The translations under genes and the position numbers were made by a program. A DNA stretch of 64,000 nt from Pseudomonas mosselii. GTDB taxonomy: Bacteria > Pseudomonadota > Gammaproteobacteria > Pseudomonadales > Pseudomonadaceae. Location of the stretch: NCBI RefSeq assembly GCF_019823065.1, contig NZ_CP081966.1, positions 4,557,501 through 4,621,500 on the forward strand. Direction: 5' to 3'. Below are positions 9,577-16,891 of this stretch, one piece after another (position 1 is the first letter of the stretch; each line of letters begins with the position of its first letter). The notes beneath the pieces were generated by a model. The model saw only the letters and a list, made by a program, of their open reading frames with translations. It was not told where the DNA came from and searched no databases.

Positions 9577-9975
9577 CTAAAAGTCGTTCAGCATTTCACG
9601 TATGTACTCGGAAAAACTGTCCGCCACTTGATGCGCTTCACGGCTTACCGGGTCGATATCGACAACCACCCAGCCATTGTTCGTATCGAACCCCGAGCAG
9701 TACCCCTGCATGTCATCCCCGAACAGGAGGATGCCGTCCAGGGGGAGTTCATCATCTTCATCGTAGATCTGGTCTGGCGTCAGCAGGCCCTCATACAACA
9801 TGTAGGCAGCCTTACCCACTTCACCCCAGCCAAGCTCCTTCATGAAGGCAACATAATCGGCCGGCACTTGCGAATGATCGGCAGTCAGTGCCGCGAGCAC
9901 CTGCGCATTGACTGTCTTCAGTTTTGCAAGCAGGCCGGATGCCTTGTCCGGCTGCAGATCTTCATACCTGTCCAC
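9577..9975 (-). CDS. SMI1/KNR4 (SUKH)-like protein, probable orphan immunity protein
   Basis: The acidic protein of about 132 residues has the SUKH pattern: a helical N-terminus (VPADYVAFMKELGWGEVG) and then strands ending in CSGFDTNNGWVVVDIDP. SUKH proteins commonly act as immunity proteins for polymorphic and CDI toxins. GTG at 9975 is preferred because AAGGAG lies about five bases upstream. A longer frame opens at a GTG at 10017 without a binding site. The position beyond the IS5 element, on the same strand as the cdi cassettes, suggests it was their distal end. Confidence 0.65.
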   Translation of the reverse strand: MDRYEDLQPDKASGLLAKLKTVNAQVLAALTADHSQVPADYVAFMKELGWGEVGKAAYMLYEGLLTPDQIYDEDDELPLDGILLFGDDMQGYCSGFDTNNGWVVVDIDPVSREAHQVADSFSEYIREMLNDF

Positions 9976-10160
9976 GACCGCTCCTTCCATATCACGAATC
10001 AGCCGAAACTCGATCACGACAACGCCGGGGTGGCGAACATGCTTTCTGCCCCGGGCTTAGCACCTATACAAATCGTAAAAATACTCGTTGATACATTTCC
10101 CACTCAACACTTGTTTCGAATTGAAATCCAAGGTTTGAGAGACGACAATTCCTGCTCTCA

Positions 10161-11346
10161 GGAAACTCCGAGCAAGTTTCTCATCAGCCGGAAGTGGGCG
10201 GTTGAGGGATGCCGAAAAGCCCGATTTTCAGCCGCTGATTATTGGATAACCAAGGCAAAGCCTTGGTTTTCTGCCCTCACGGGCGCACCTCTCCCGCAGC
10301 AGGCAATCATTGCCGGCGCACCATCCACAGATTCGACAGGGCAAACAGCGTGGTCAGTTGCGCCGTGTTCTTGGCCAAGCCACGGAAGCGGGTTTTCACA
10401 TAGCCGAACTGACGCTTGATCACACGAAATGGATGTTCGACTTTCGCTCGCGTCTGCGCTTTGACCTTCTCGATCTTGCGTCTGGCTTTGTAGAGCACGC
10501 TGCGTTTGCTCAAGTGCTTGTAGGTACTGCGGCGGGCTGCGACCTGCCAGACCACCGGCCGCCCTTCATGCTCCGGTCGCTTCTCTACGCCGGTATAGCC
10601 CGCATCGGCACAGATAACATTTTCGTCGCCATGCAGCAGGTGAGCGACCTCCGTTACATCAGCCACATTCGCAGCTGTGCCGTGGACGTGGTGCACCAGG
10701 CCCGATTCAGCATCGGCACCGATATGCGCCTTCATGCCAAAGAAGTACTGGTTGCCTTTCTTCGTCTGATGCATCTCGGGATCGCGCTTGCCGTCCCTGT
10801 TCTTGGTCGAACTGGGCGCGTGAATGATGGTGGCATCGACAATGGTGCCCTGGCGCAACGACAGGCCCTTGTCTCGCAGGTAATGGTTGATGGTTTCCAG
10901 AATGCCCGCCGCCAGTTCGTGCTTCTCCAGCAGGTGCCGGAAATTCATGATGGTCGTGTCTTCGGGGATCGGAGCGCTGAGCGTCAGCCGAGCAAACTGG
11001 CGCATCGAAGTGATCTCGTACAGCGCCTCTTCCATGGCTGGGTCGCTCAGCGAGAACCAGTTCTGCAGCAGGTGAACACGCAGCATGGTTTCCAGTGGAT
11101 ACGGCTTGCGGCCACCGCCAGCCTTTGGATAGTGCGGCTCGATCAACGCCACTAACCCACTCCACGGAACCACCTGCTCCATCTCGGCCAGGAAACGCTC
11201 GCGACGGGTTTGCTTGCGCTTACCGGCGTACTCGAAATCGGAAAAGCTCATCTGACTCATGGAATGGCGGGCTTGTAGAGGGCAGTTGGACGGAGGGCTA
11301 TTTCAGCACAGGTCAGATGGCCTGTGCTGACTTGATCGGAGAATCC
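10161..11346 (-). mobile_element. IS5-family insertion sequence, about 1.19 kb
   Basis: Imperfect terminal inverted repeats match at 14 of 17 positions: GGAAACTCCGAGCAAGT at the left end and GGATTCTCCGATCAAGT read inward from the right end. They bracket a single complete transposase gene. The length of about 1186 bp fits the IS5 subgroup. CTAG follows the right end, but the left flank is CTCA, so a clean target duplication is not visible and the ends are uncertain by a few bases. Confidence 0.75.
10307..11260 (-). CDS. IS5-family transposase
   Basis: The 317-residue DDE transposase has the N-terminal IS5 segment (FADFEYAGK-like start, then PLETMLRVHLLQNWFSLSD). The catalytic Asp residues are in IVDATIIHAPSS and CADAGYTG, and the Glu is in KVEHPFRVIKRQFGYVKTRF. 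The frame is intact, so the element may still be mobile. It separates the toxin/immunity pair at 11365-12238 from the SUKH gene. Confidence 0.92.
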   Translation of the reverse strand: MSQMSFSDFEYAGKRKQTRRERFLAEMEQVVPWSGLVALIEPHYPKAGGGRKPYPLETMLRVHLLQNWFSLSDPAMEEALYEITSMRQFARLTLSAPIPEDTTIMNFRHLLEKHELAAGILETINHYLRDKGLSLRQGTIVDATIIHAPSSTKNRDGKRDPEMHQTKKGNQYFFGMKAHIGADAESGLVHHVHGTAANVADVTEVAHLLHGDENVICADAGYTGVEKRPEHEGRPVVWQVAARRSTYKHLSKRSVLYKARRKIEKVKAQTRAKVEHPFRVIKRQFGYVKTRFRGLAKNTAQLTTLFALSNLWMVRRQ

Positions 11347-11364
11347 CTAGCTCCTTTGGCATCA

Positions 11365-11673
11365 TCAGGTTTCTATGCGCCTCAAAAACTCGGCCATCGC
11401 TTGCGGATCGCGCTCCGCAAGTTCTTCAATCAGATCTTCGGCTGCCCAGTGCAGAATCATGTCTCCCCCATCCCCTGCTTTGCAGATGATGAGATCACCT
11501 GATAAGGTAGAGTCAACAACATTGACCTCTCTATCACTAAGTGCCATAAGACCACCGTAACCTTCATAGGGAATAACCCAGTAAAAGCGCTCATTCCCTA
11601 CCCAGTAAATCCCAAATACCTGCACAGGCTCAGCCCGCCCAATTTCTCGAACAATCATATCCACATCACTCAA
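11365..11673 (-). CDS. Putative CdiI-type immunity protein
   Basis: The small acidic protein (102 residues from TTG at 11673, 97 from ATG at 11658) directly follows the toxin fragment. The frames overlap by 8 bp, with GGAAGA just upstream of the TTG. Overlap with an upstream toxin end is the usual arrangement of CDI and polymorphic toxin immunity genes. I recognise no named immunity family. The IS5 element begins 19 bp beyond its stop codon. Confidence 0.6.
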   Translation of the reverse strand: MSDVDMIVREIGRAEPVQVFGIYWVGNERFYWVIPYEGYGGLMALSDREVNVVDSTLSGDLIICKAGDGGDMILHWAAEDLIEELAERDPQAMAEFLRRIET

Positions 11674-12238
11674 TAGTTCTTCCAGGTTGCAGCACAGGTG
11701 GAAGCTGCTGCGGCGTTGTGATTTTCATATCATATGCCTTGTCGGTCACAGAGTTATATTGGTAGTGAATAGTAACATTCTCCCCATTAGGTAGACGATG
11801 ACTAACTTCCATTTTTCTCCACCCTTCACTTCGCGGAAAATCTTTATCACCTGCCAATTTAGTATCACGACCCGCTGAAGGATTATCTATCACTCTATTC
11901 CACAAAATCTGCTCATTCAGGTCTCTAGGCCCCTTGGACTGATAGCTCTTAGCTGTTGAATGAGTTGCATAGTTTGGAAGACCAGCAGAAAACTCATCCG
12001 CCGCATTATCCCGACCATAGTGTTCTCTATTAAGCTTAGACCTTTCAGCAACAGAATGTGGACTGTATGGATCATCCAATACACTGGGCTTACCACCACT
12101 GAATCCAGCTGTACCTCCATCTTTCGCACCATTAATGACACCCCTCCCGCCCCCTGGCAACTCCACAGGAGTAGTCGTTGGCTTTTTGGCCTCATGCCCA
12201 CCACTCCCTTTGCGCCCCGAGGCAACACCCAGAATCAT
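11666..12238 (-). CDS. CdiA/FHA C-terminal toxin fragment, 5'-truncated
   Basis: The frame is open from palindromic repeat copy A. It reads SPISSMILGVASGRKGSGG and then a Gly/Pro-rich linker (TTTPVELPGGGRGVING), typical of the CdiA region before the toxin tip. The last 90 residues (from DLNEQILWNRVIDNP to VTIHYQYNSVTDKAYDMKI) look like a compact toxin domain I cannot name. The upstream CdiA exoprotein is absent, so this is an orphan toxin module. The first ATG is at 12238, but no ribosome binding site is apparent, so it may be untranslated. Confidence 0.7.
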   Translation of the reverse strand: MILGVASGRKGSGGHEAKKPTTTPVELPGGGRGVINGAKDGGTAGFSGGKPSVLDDPYSPHSVAERSKLNREHYGRDNAADEFSAGLPNYATHSTAKSYQSKGPRDLNEQILWNRVIDNPSAGRDTKLAGDKDFPRSEGWRKMEVSHRLPNGENVTIHYQYNSVTDKAYDMKITTPQQLPPVLQPGRTIE

Positions 12239-12250
12239 GCTGCTGATGGG

Positions 12251-12373
12251 CGAAAAAGGGGACAGATTTATTTTCTATACTCTAGATTCGACCTGCCCTG
12301 CATGACTGTTCGACCCCTTCTCCACTACAGGATCGAAACTAGAGCAGGAAAAATAAATCTGTCCCCTTTTTCG
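12251..12373. repeat. Long palindrome, copy A (type 1)
   Basis: The ends are perfect inverted repeats of about 23 bp (CGAAAAAGGGGACAGATTTA...). Inside them is a second, near-perfect arm pair (CTCTAG...CTAGAG). The core contains CCCTGCATGACT, shared by all five copies. It sits exactly between the toxin fragment and the CdiA body fragment. Each strand ends in CCCCTTTTT after the stem, so it could also terminate transcription in both directions. Confidence 0.9.
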
Positions 12374-13106
12374 CCACACGGTGGCACGGACAATCTGCTC
12401 ACGGTCCTTTTCATACTCCCAGCCACTGAGGTTGCCATGGGTTTCGGACTTGCCGCCGCTTGTCTGCGACCAACTGCCGCCGACGTTGAGGTAATAACCG
12501 TGCTCCTTGTCCTTGCCGGCGATATCGCTGTAACCCAGCGTGCCGGTGTCGAGCTTGAGGTTGCCGTTTTCGGCGGCGATCAACGCGCCATCGAGCTGGG
12601 TGTGGTGCTCGGTGCGAATGTCGACCTTGTTCCCAGCGGTGATGCGTGTCTGGTCCTGGACCCAGTTGGTCTTGCCGGTCGTCTGTCCATAGCCCACCGA
12701 ACCGCTGACACTGGCGCCGACACCCACGGATACCGTTGCACTCAGGTCGAACTCCTTGCCCTCGACCTTGCCGGTATCCGCTACGGAGGCAACCTTGAGA
12801 TCGCCTCCCACACGGCCGATCACCTCGTCGCCACGCATCTGCGCGCCGGCGATGGTGGTGTCCTTGCCGCTGCTGAACTTCAGCTGGTCCCCGGCATACA
12901 GGAACGCCTGTTGCTGCTGCTCGGCCTCGCGCTTCAGGTCGCCCTTGCCGATATCGACACTGGCGTAGAAACCAACCTTGCCCTCGCCAAACGCCAACCC
13001 CGCCTCTCCGCCACCGTTATGACGGGTGTTCTGGCTGTTGCTGTCGTTCTGTGCCGAACGGATGTTGATGTCATTGACCGCGGCAATATCGATATCGCGC
13101 CCCAGT
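12374..13106 (-). pseudogene. Internal fragment of CdiA / filamentous haemagglutinin
   Basis: An open frame of about 244 codons has no start or stop of its own; it runs into palindromes on both sides. The sequence is classic haemagglutinin repeat (FHA-2): NDINIRSAQNDSNSQN, FSSGKDTTIAGAQMRGD, QLDGALIAAENGNLKLDTG. Such repeats form the beta-helical stalk of CdiA. A complete CdiA is several thousand residues, so this is a small remnant. Its position downstream of orphan immunity genes is out of the usual order. Confidence 0.85.
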
Positions 13107-13205
13107 AAAGGGGACAGATTTATTTTCCCCACTCTAATTTTTACTGCCCCTGCATGACTACCAGGACCGAAATTAGAGCAGGGAAAATAAATCCGTCCCC
13201 TTTTT
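13107..13205. repeat. Long palindrome, copy B (type 2)
   Basis: A 99 bp palindrome with ends GGGGACAGATTTATTTT and AAAATAAATCCGTCCCC and the CCCTGCATGACT core. The inner arms (ACTCTAATTTTTA / AATTAGAG) match copy D better than copies A, C and E. Confidence 0.9.
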
Positions 13206-13230
13206 CCTTGCCGTTTTCCTTTTTACACCA

Positions 13231-13743
13231 TTAAATCATGCCAATATTTCGCAACACTCCCTCACTTACAAATTCTAACCCACCAGCGTCCACCTTGGAT
13301 CCGTCTATGTAATGGGAATGACCACAGACGTCACATTGGTAAGCCAGTAACCCGTTATGCCTACCTATAAAGACGCGCAGCCCAGTAGACTCACACCTAG
13401 GGCATTGTTTATCAACTTCAACAGTTATCAAGGCCTCGATTGTATCGCGTAGAAACCGCGCTATAGACTCAACGTCCTTAGCCTGATGTCCCAGAATGAC
13501 CTTTTTGAAACGTGTTATATCACTAGGTAAAAATGACGAATAATCAACAGGCATCAAACTTTCATTTACATCTGAAAGCTCATCGACCCCATAACTCAAA
13601 AACGGCTCAACAGTAAAATACTTATAATTACCTCTGACCCACAAAAGAATAACCCCAAGAACATCTCTTAACGATGACTCTTTACTAAGCAGCATCACAG
13701 CCAACTGAAGCTCACGCCACACATGCACAGGGAGAGACCTCAT
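13231..13743 (-). CDS. Orphan immunity-like protein with a zinc-ribbon motif
   Basis: The 170-residue soluble protein is noticeably more AT-rich than the core genes. Near the C-terminus it has CPRC...CDVCGHSHY, a two-CxxC zinc-ribbon pattern. The ATG at 13743 overlaps the TAA of a toxin-like tail (TAATG), and AAGGTGAT lies upstream. I do not recognise the family. Its position between palindromes B and C, right after a toxin scrap, supports an orphan CDI immunity role. Confidence 0.6.
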   Translation of the reverse strand: MRSLPVHVWRELQLAVMLLSKESSLRDVLGVILLWVRGNYKYFTVEPFLSYGVDELSDVNESLMPVDYSSFLPSDITRFKKVILGHQAKDVESIARFLRDTIEALITVEVDKQCPRCESTGLRVFIGRHNGLLAYQCDVCGHSHYIDGSKVDAGGLEFVSEGVLRNIGMI

Positions 13744-13820
13744 TAGTTCATCACCTTAACCGGGAAGGTACTTATCAAGTTACCGGCTTTATCAGAGAAC
13801 ACCTTTATCACTAAAGTAGC
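13743..13820 (-). pseudogene. 3' scrap of a CdiA-CT toxin gene
   Basis: A frame open from palindrome C encodes a 25-residue tail containing VIKVFSDKAGNLISTFP and ends in TAA, which overlaps the next gene's ATG as TAATG. Tails of this kind end many CDI/Rhs toxin domains. The rest of the toxin is missing at the palindrome boundary. Confidence 0.6.
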
Positions 13821-13941
13821 GCAAAGGGGACAGGTTTATTTTCTATACTCTAGACTCCACCTTCCCTGCATGACTGCTCGCCCCCTTCTCTACTACAGAA
13901 TCGAAACAAGAGCAGGAAAAATAAATCTGTCCCCTTTTTCG
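13821..13941. repeat. Long palindrome, copy C (type 1)
   Basis: A 121 bp copy with the shared terminal arms (GGGGACAGGTTTATTTT at the left, AAATAAATCTGTCCCC at the right) and the type 1 centre (TATACTCTAGA, CCCTGCATGACT, TCTACTACAG). Confidence 0.9.
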
Positions 13942-14011
13942 TTCGTTAGCACACCTAAAAGCATTCGTATCGGGAAATCCCCAACACGCAGCAGCGGCAA
14001 TCTAAATTTGC

Positions 14012-14470
14012 TCACACCTGTGCCGGGACAGGTATATAAACAGCCTCCACCATTGCACTTTTGCCATTCTCCAAATCTGGAACATAGAGCCCTATTTCGA
14101 GACCATCTGTCAGTAATTTCAAACCGGAGCCATCGTCCTCGAACTCATAATTGGCATGGATCCGTTGGAGAAATTGCTCCAGCAAATCGACCGAAACCCC
14201 GAGAAGTGCCTGCCCCTTAAAGTTCAACGATGCTTCAGGATAGTAAAGTTGCACTCCGCTCAAGCTATCGTGCTGGTCATACCATGACTTCATCAGGACG
14301 TCACCAAAGACATCCGTCGAGTTTTCGGAGAAAGCAGTCTTGGCAAACACCTTGTAGGGGAGCTGTAACTTGGCCCTGACTTTATCACGCCCTCGCACCC
14401 CAGCAAATATATCAAGCCCATCTTTTGAACTATACGTAAAATTCAAGCCATCACCTTTCGATGAAACCAT
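14012..14470 (-). CDS. Orphan immunity-like protein
   Basis: The soluble 152-residue protein is predicted mixed alpha/beta and contains GVSVDLLEQFLQRIHANYEFEDD. No family is recognised. The ATG at 14470 has no clear binding site; a TTG eight codons later, preceded by AAAGG at seven bases, is an alternative start. It lies between palindromes C and D with a toxin-like scrap upstream, the same plan as the neighbouring cassettes. Confidence 0.55.
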   Translation of the reverse strand: MVSSKGDGLNFTYSSKDGLDIFAGVRGRDKVRAKLQLPYKVFAKTAFSENSTDVFGDVLMKSWYDQHDSLSGVQLYYPEASLNFKGQALLGVSVDLLEQFLQRIHANYEFEDDGSGLKLLTDGLEIGLYVPDLENGKSAMVEAVYIPVPAQV

Positions 14471-14519
14471 TTGAGTCTAGTGCGCCCGCACACTTTAACA
14501 TCCGCTCGATCACCGCATC

Positions 14520-14568
14520 TTATTTGCTGCCAAAACGAGAGCGAATGTCACCCACCTCCATCTGCAAC
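14520..14568 (-). pseudogene. Possible 3' scrap of a toxin gene
   Basis: A short frame open from palindrome D reads QMEVGDIRSRFGSK and then TAA. The ending resembles toxin C-termini, but 14 residues are too few to be sure. A 49 bp gap separates it from the immunity-like ATG. Confidence 0.35.
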
Positions 14569-14682
14569 AAAAGGGAATAGGTTTATTCTCTCGACTCTAA
14601 CTTTTACCGACCCTGCATGACTACCAGCCCCTTCATCCAAAGACACCGAAATTAGAGCAGGAAAAAAAATCAGTCCCCTTTT
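14569..14682. repeat. Long palindrome, copy D (type 2, degenerate left end)
   Basis: The left arm is decayed (AAAAGGGAATAGGTTTATT). The right arm (CAGTCCCCTTTT), the core CCCTGCATGACTACCAG and the ATTAGAG arm group it with copy B. Confidence 0.85.
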
Positions 14683-14706
14683 CCCCGCCCCTCCCCCTTT
14701 GCGCCA

Positions 14707-15024
14707 TCAAGTTTTTACTAGAACGAATTCCAAAAAAACATCAGAACCTGAAATCGTGTCAAGAAAATATCTGGCTGACTTTCTCGACGCAGCAGGAAAT
14801 CTCTTTCCGGCGGATACCGCCAAGGAAGAAAAGTCTGCAATACAATCTAAGTCAGGAATTCTTTTATATCCCACAACTTTAAACCCATCAATTCCGAGTA
14901 CAGCCGCATCGTGCACCTCACAAAAATCCAGCAACTTACGTCCATCTTCTAAATTGAATAGAGGTGTATCACCCCACATCCTAGTAGGCTCTGGCCCCAC
15001 CCACACAAACACGAACTCCTGCAT
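14707..15024 (-). CDS. Orphan immunity-like protein
   Basis: The 105-residue protein starts MQEFVFVWVGPEP; a TTG eight codons upstream is possible. It has a hydrophobic strand-rich start and a helical end and matches no family I recognise. It fills the whole space between palindromes D and E. The frame CAFVWD-stop ends five bases before the ATG and could be the last trace of a cognate toxin. Confidence 0.55.
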   Translation of the reverse strand: MQEFVFVWVGPEPTRMWGDTPLFNLEDGRKLLDFCEVHDAAVLGIDGFKVVGYKRIPDLDCIADFSSLAVSAGKRFPAASRKSARYFLDTISGSDVFLEFVLVKT

Positions 15025-15046
15025 CTCTAATCCCACACAAAAGCGC

Positions 15047-15164
15047 AAAAGATGACAGATTTATTTTCTATACTCTAGTTTCGACCTGCCCTGCATGACT
15101 GTTCGACCCCTCCGCCACTACAGAATCGAAACTAGAGCAGGGAAAATAAATCTGTCCCCTTTTT
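15047..15164. repeat. Long palindrome, copy E (type 1)
   Basis: A 118 bp copy almost identical to copy A in its centre, with a slightly decayed left end (AAAAGATGACAGATTTATTTT). Its right end replaces the 3' part of the IS256-family transposase gene. Confidence 0.9.
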
Positions 15165-16023
15165 CCTTGGCCAGTGCCCGCCGCTTGTCCCAGGCTGCAA
15201 AGTCCAGGCTGTTGCGGATCAGGTGCACGATGCACGTCTGCAGCGTCGTCTCTGGAAACACGGCGCTGAGAGCCTCTGGCATGCCTTTGAGGCCATCGGT
15301 CACGGCAATCAGCACATCCTCGACACCACGTGTCTTGAGATCGTTAAAGACCTTCATCCAGAACTTCGCACCCTCGGTGTTCTCGATCCAGATGCCCAAG
15401 ATATCGCGCGTCCCGTCGGGTAGAACGCCCAGCGCCAAGTAAATGGCCTTGTTGCGCACCAAGCCTTCTTCGCGGATCTTCACCCGCAGTGCATCGAAGA
15501 AAATGACCGGGTACATGGGCTCCAGTGGCCGCTGCTGCCACGCGCCAATTTCTTCCATGACCTCGTCTGTCACAGAGCTGATGAAGTCGGGTGAGACCTC
15601 TGTTCCATACTGCTCGGACAGAAAGGCTCGGATCTCTCTGACCGTCATGCCACGGGCGTACATGGCGATGATCTTGTCATCGAAACCGGTGTACCGCCGC
15701 TCATGCTTGGGGATGAGAATGGGCGCAAAACTGCCGTCTCGGTCACGAGGAATTTCCAGCCGCAGCGGGCCATCGCCGGTCAAAACCGTCTTGCCACTCT
15801 TGCCGTTACGCTGGTTGGTTTCATCCTCTGGGCGCTGCGCGCCCGGCGGATAACCCAGGTGGTGGCCAAGTTCAGCGTGCAGAGCGCGTTCGATCAAGGC
15901 CTTCTTGAACGCCGCAGAGGCATCCTCGATAGCCTCTGCGGTCATCAGGCCCTCACCGAACTGCTCCAGCAGCTCTTTGGGGATTTTGGGCAGGTCACGC
16001 AAGGGTTTCTTTTTGGTTGGCAT
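15165..16023 (-). pseudogene. IS256-family transposase, C-terminally truncated
   Basis: About 286 native residues remain of a protein normally near 400. The IS256/Mutator signature is present: RYTGFDDKIIAMYARGMTVREI, the catalytic Asp in VIFFDALRVKIR and another in IAVTDGLKGMPEAL, and LQTCIVHLIRNSLDFAAW. The frame then enters palindrome E and ends at 15118 with 15 foreign codons. The catalytic Glu region is lost, so it should be inactive. Confidence 0.85.
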
Positions 16024-16076
16024 ACATGCACCTCTTACTCATGTTATGCCCGAACACAAAATTTCTGACACCCTCC
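15165..16076 (-). mobile_element. IS256-family element, 3'-truncated
   Basis: One end is present at about 16076, where GGGTGTCAGAAATTTTGTGT reads inward, an IS256-type terminal repeat. The other end and about a quarter of the transposase gene are missing; the element stops exactly at palindrome E. Its intact end lies inside the cdiB coding sequence. Confidence 0.75.
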
Positions 16077-16187
16077 GCGGATCAGGTCCTGGTCGCCAGG
16101 CGAGGCAGCACGGGCCGTACTCATGGCCGTGCAGGCCAACAAGGCGGCAAGCACGCAAGCTCGCCCCCGGTTAAAACGCATAGACAT
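16077..16187 (-). pseudogene. CdiB/ShlB-type two-partner secretion transporter, N-terminal stub
   Basis: A 37-codon frame encodes a basic start (MSMRFNRGRA), a hydrophobic core (CVLAALLACTAMS) and an Ala-X-Ala cleavage region followed by SPGDQDLIR. This is the signal peptide and the start of the POTRA-linker helix typical of ShlB/FhaC/CdiB proteins. AGGGAC lies seven bases before the ATG at 16187. The IS256-type repeat starts immediately after. This places the original cdiBAI operon on the minus strand with its 5' end here. Confidence 0.7.
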
Positions 16188-16373
16188 CATCCAGTCCCTG
16201 GACCACGGAAAAAGAGCGCGAGATATTATTTAGCCACTATCATGACGTCAAATTAATATCGCCAAAAAACCGTGAAATCTTCAAGGAACCCTTCCAGCAA
16301 TCACCTCGACTGAACTTCCAGGCAGACCGGCGCCTCCACCGGACTGAATCCACTGGTAACAAGGAGTCGAGGG

Positions 16374-16643
16374 ATGAAACCGTTGCCATGCCTTATCTGC
16401 GCGGCCACCCTGCTCTGTGCACAGCCCATCTTGGCCTGCACACCGGAAGAGGCCACGCAAAAAAGAGAAGAACTGGCAGGGCTGGTCAGTCAGTTGACCG
16501 AACAGAACCCGCGCAAGGCCAAGGAGATAAACGACGAGCTCCAGCACATGGAGCTCGGAACGGCCAGCAAGGACTTGCCGGACAAATGCCAGTTGATCGA
16601 CAAGCGCATCCAGGAACTTAAAGAAGCGGAAAGGAAAACCTGA
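16374..16643 (+). CDS. Small exported hypothetical protein
   Basis: The 89-residue protein has an N-terminal signal sequence (MKPLPCLICAATLLCAQPILAC). The Cys at position 22 could be a lipidation site, but the box is imperfect. The mature part is short, charged and helical (EEATQKREELAGLVSQLTEQ), with one more Cys. AAGGAG lies seven to eight bases before the ATG. Function unknown. Confidence 0.7.
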   Translation: MKPLPCLICAATLLCAQPILACTPEEATQKREELAGLVSQLTEQNPRKAKEINDELQHMELGTASKDLPDKCQLIDKRIQELKEAERKT

Positions 16644-16654
16644 CCGCGCCAGTG

Positions 16655-16891
16655 TCAGCGTCGCTGCTGGGCCTGCATGTACTGGCGAAGCAACTGGTTG
16701 ATGCGGGTCTGGTAGCCGGCGCCCTGTTCCTTGAACCAGGCCAGCACGTCGGCGTCCAGGCGGATGGTCACCGTTTGCTTGGCCGGCACTCGCAGCTCGG
16801 CGCGGCGGAAGAAGTCATCGTCGAGTTCGGGGATGTCCGAGGTATCGACCGGGGCTTGGTCTTGCTCACAGTTTATGGACGGTTTCGACAT
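16655..16891 (-). CDS. brnA: BrnA-family antitoxin
   Basis: The 78-residue protein ends in the BrnA ribbon-helix-helix pattern (VTIRLDADVLAWFKEQGAGYQTRINQLLRQYM in two overlapping parts). BrnA neutralises BrnT and represses the operon. Its start lies 26 bp inside the brnT frame, so the genes are co-transcribed with the toxin first, as is normal for this system. Confidence 0.88.
   Translation of the reverse strand: MSKPSINCEQDQAPVDTSDIPELDDDFFRRAELRVPAKQTVTIRLDADVLAWFKEQGAGYQTRINQLLRQYMQAQQRR

Noticed and set aside
12960..13132. Start of a complete gene at 13132 (MGKINLSPLLG...)
   Set aside because: Those first residues are translated from palindrome B (the same GKINLSPF peptide appears at the other copies), so they are not a real protein N-terminus.
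12251..15164. Reading the five palindromes as a CRISPR array
   Set aside because: The units are about 100-120 bp palindromes and the spacers are 360-730 bp with genes, so it is not a CRISPR.
15118..15164. Native C-terminus of the IS256 transposase (EKGDRFIFPALVSIL)
   Set aside because: These residues are encoded by palindrome E; the transposase is truncated at 15165.
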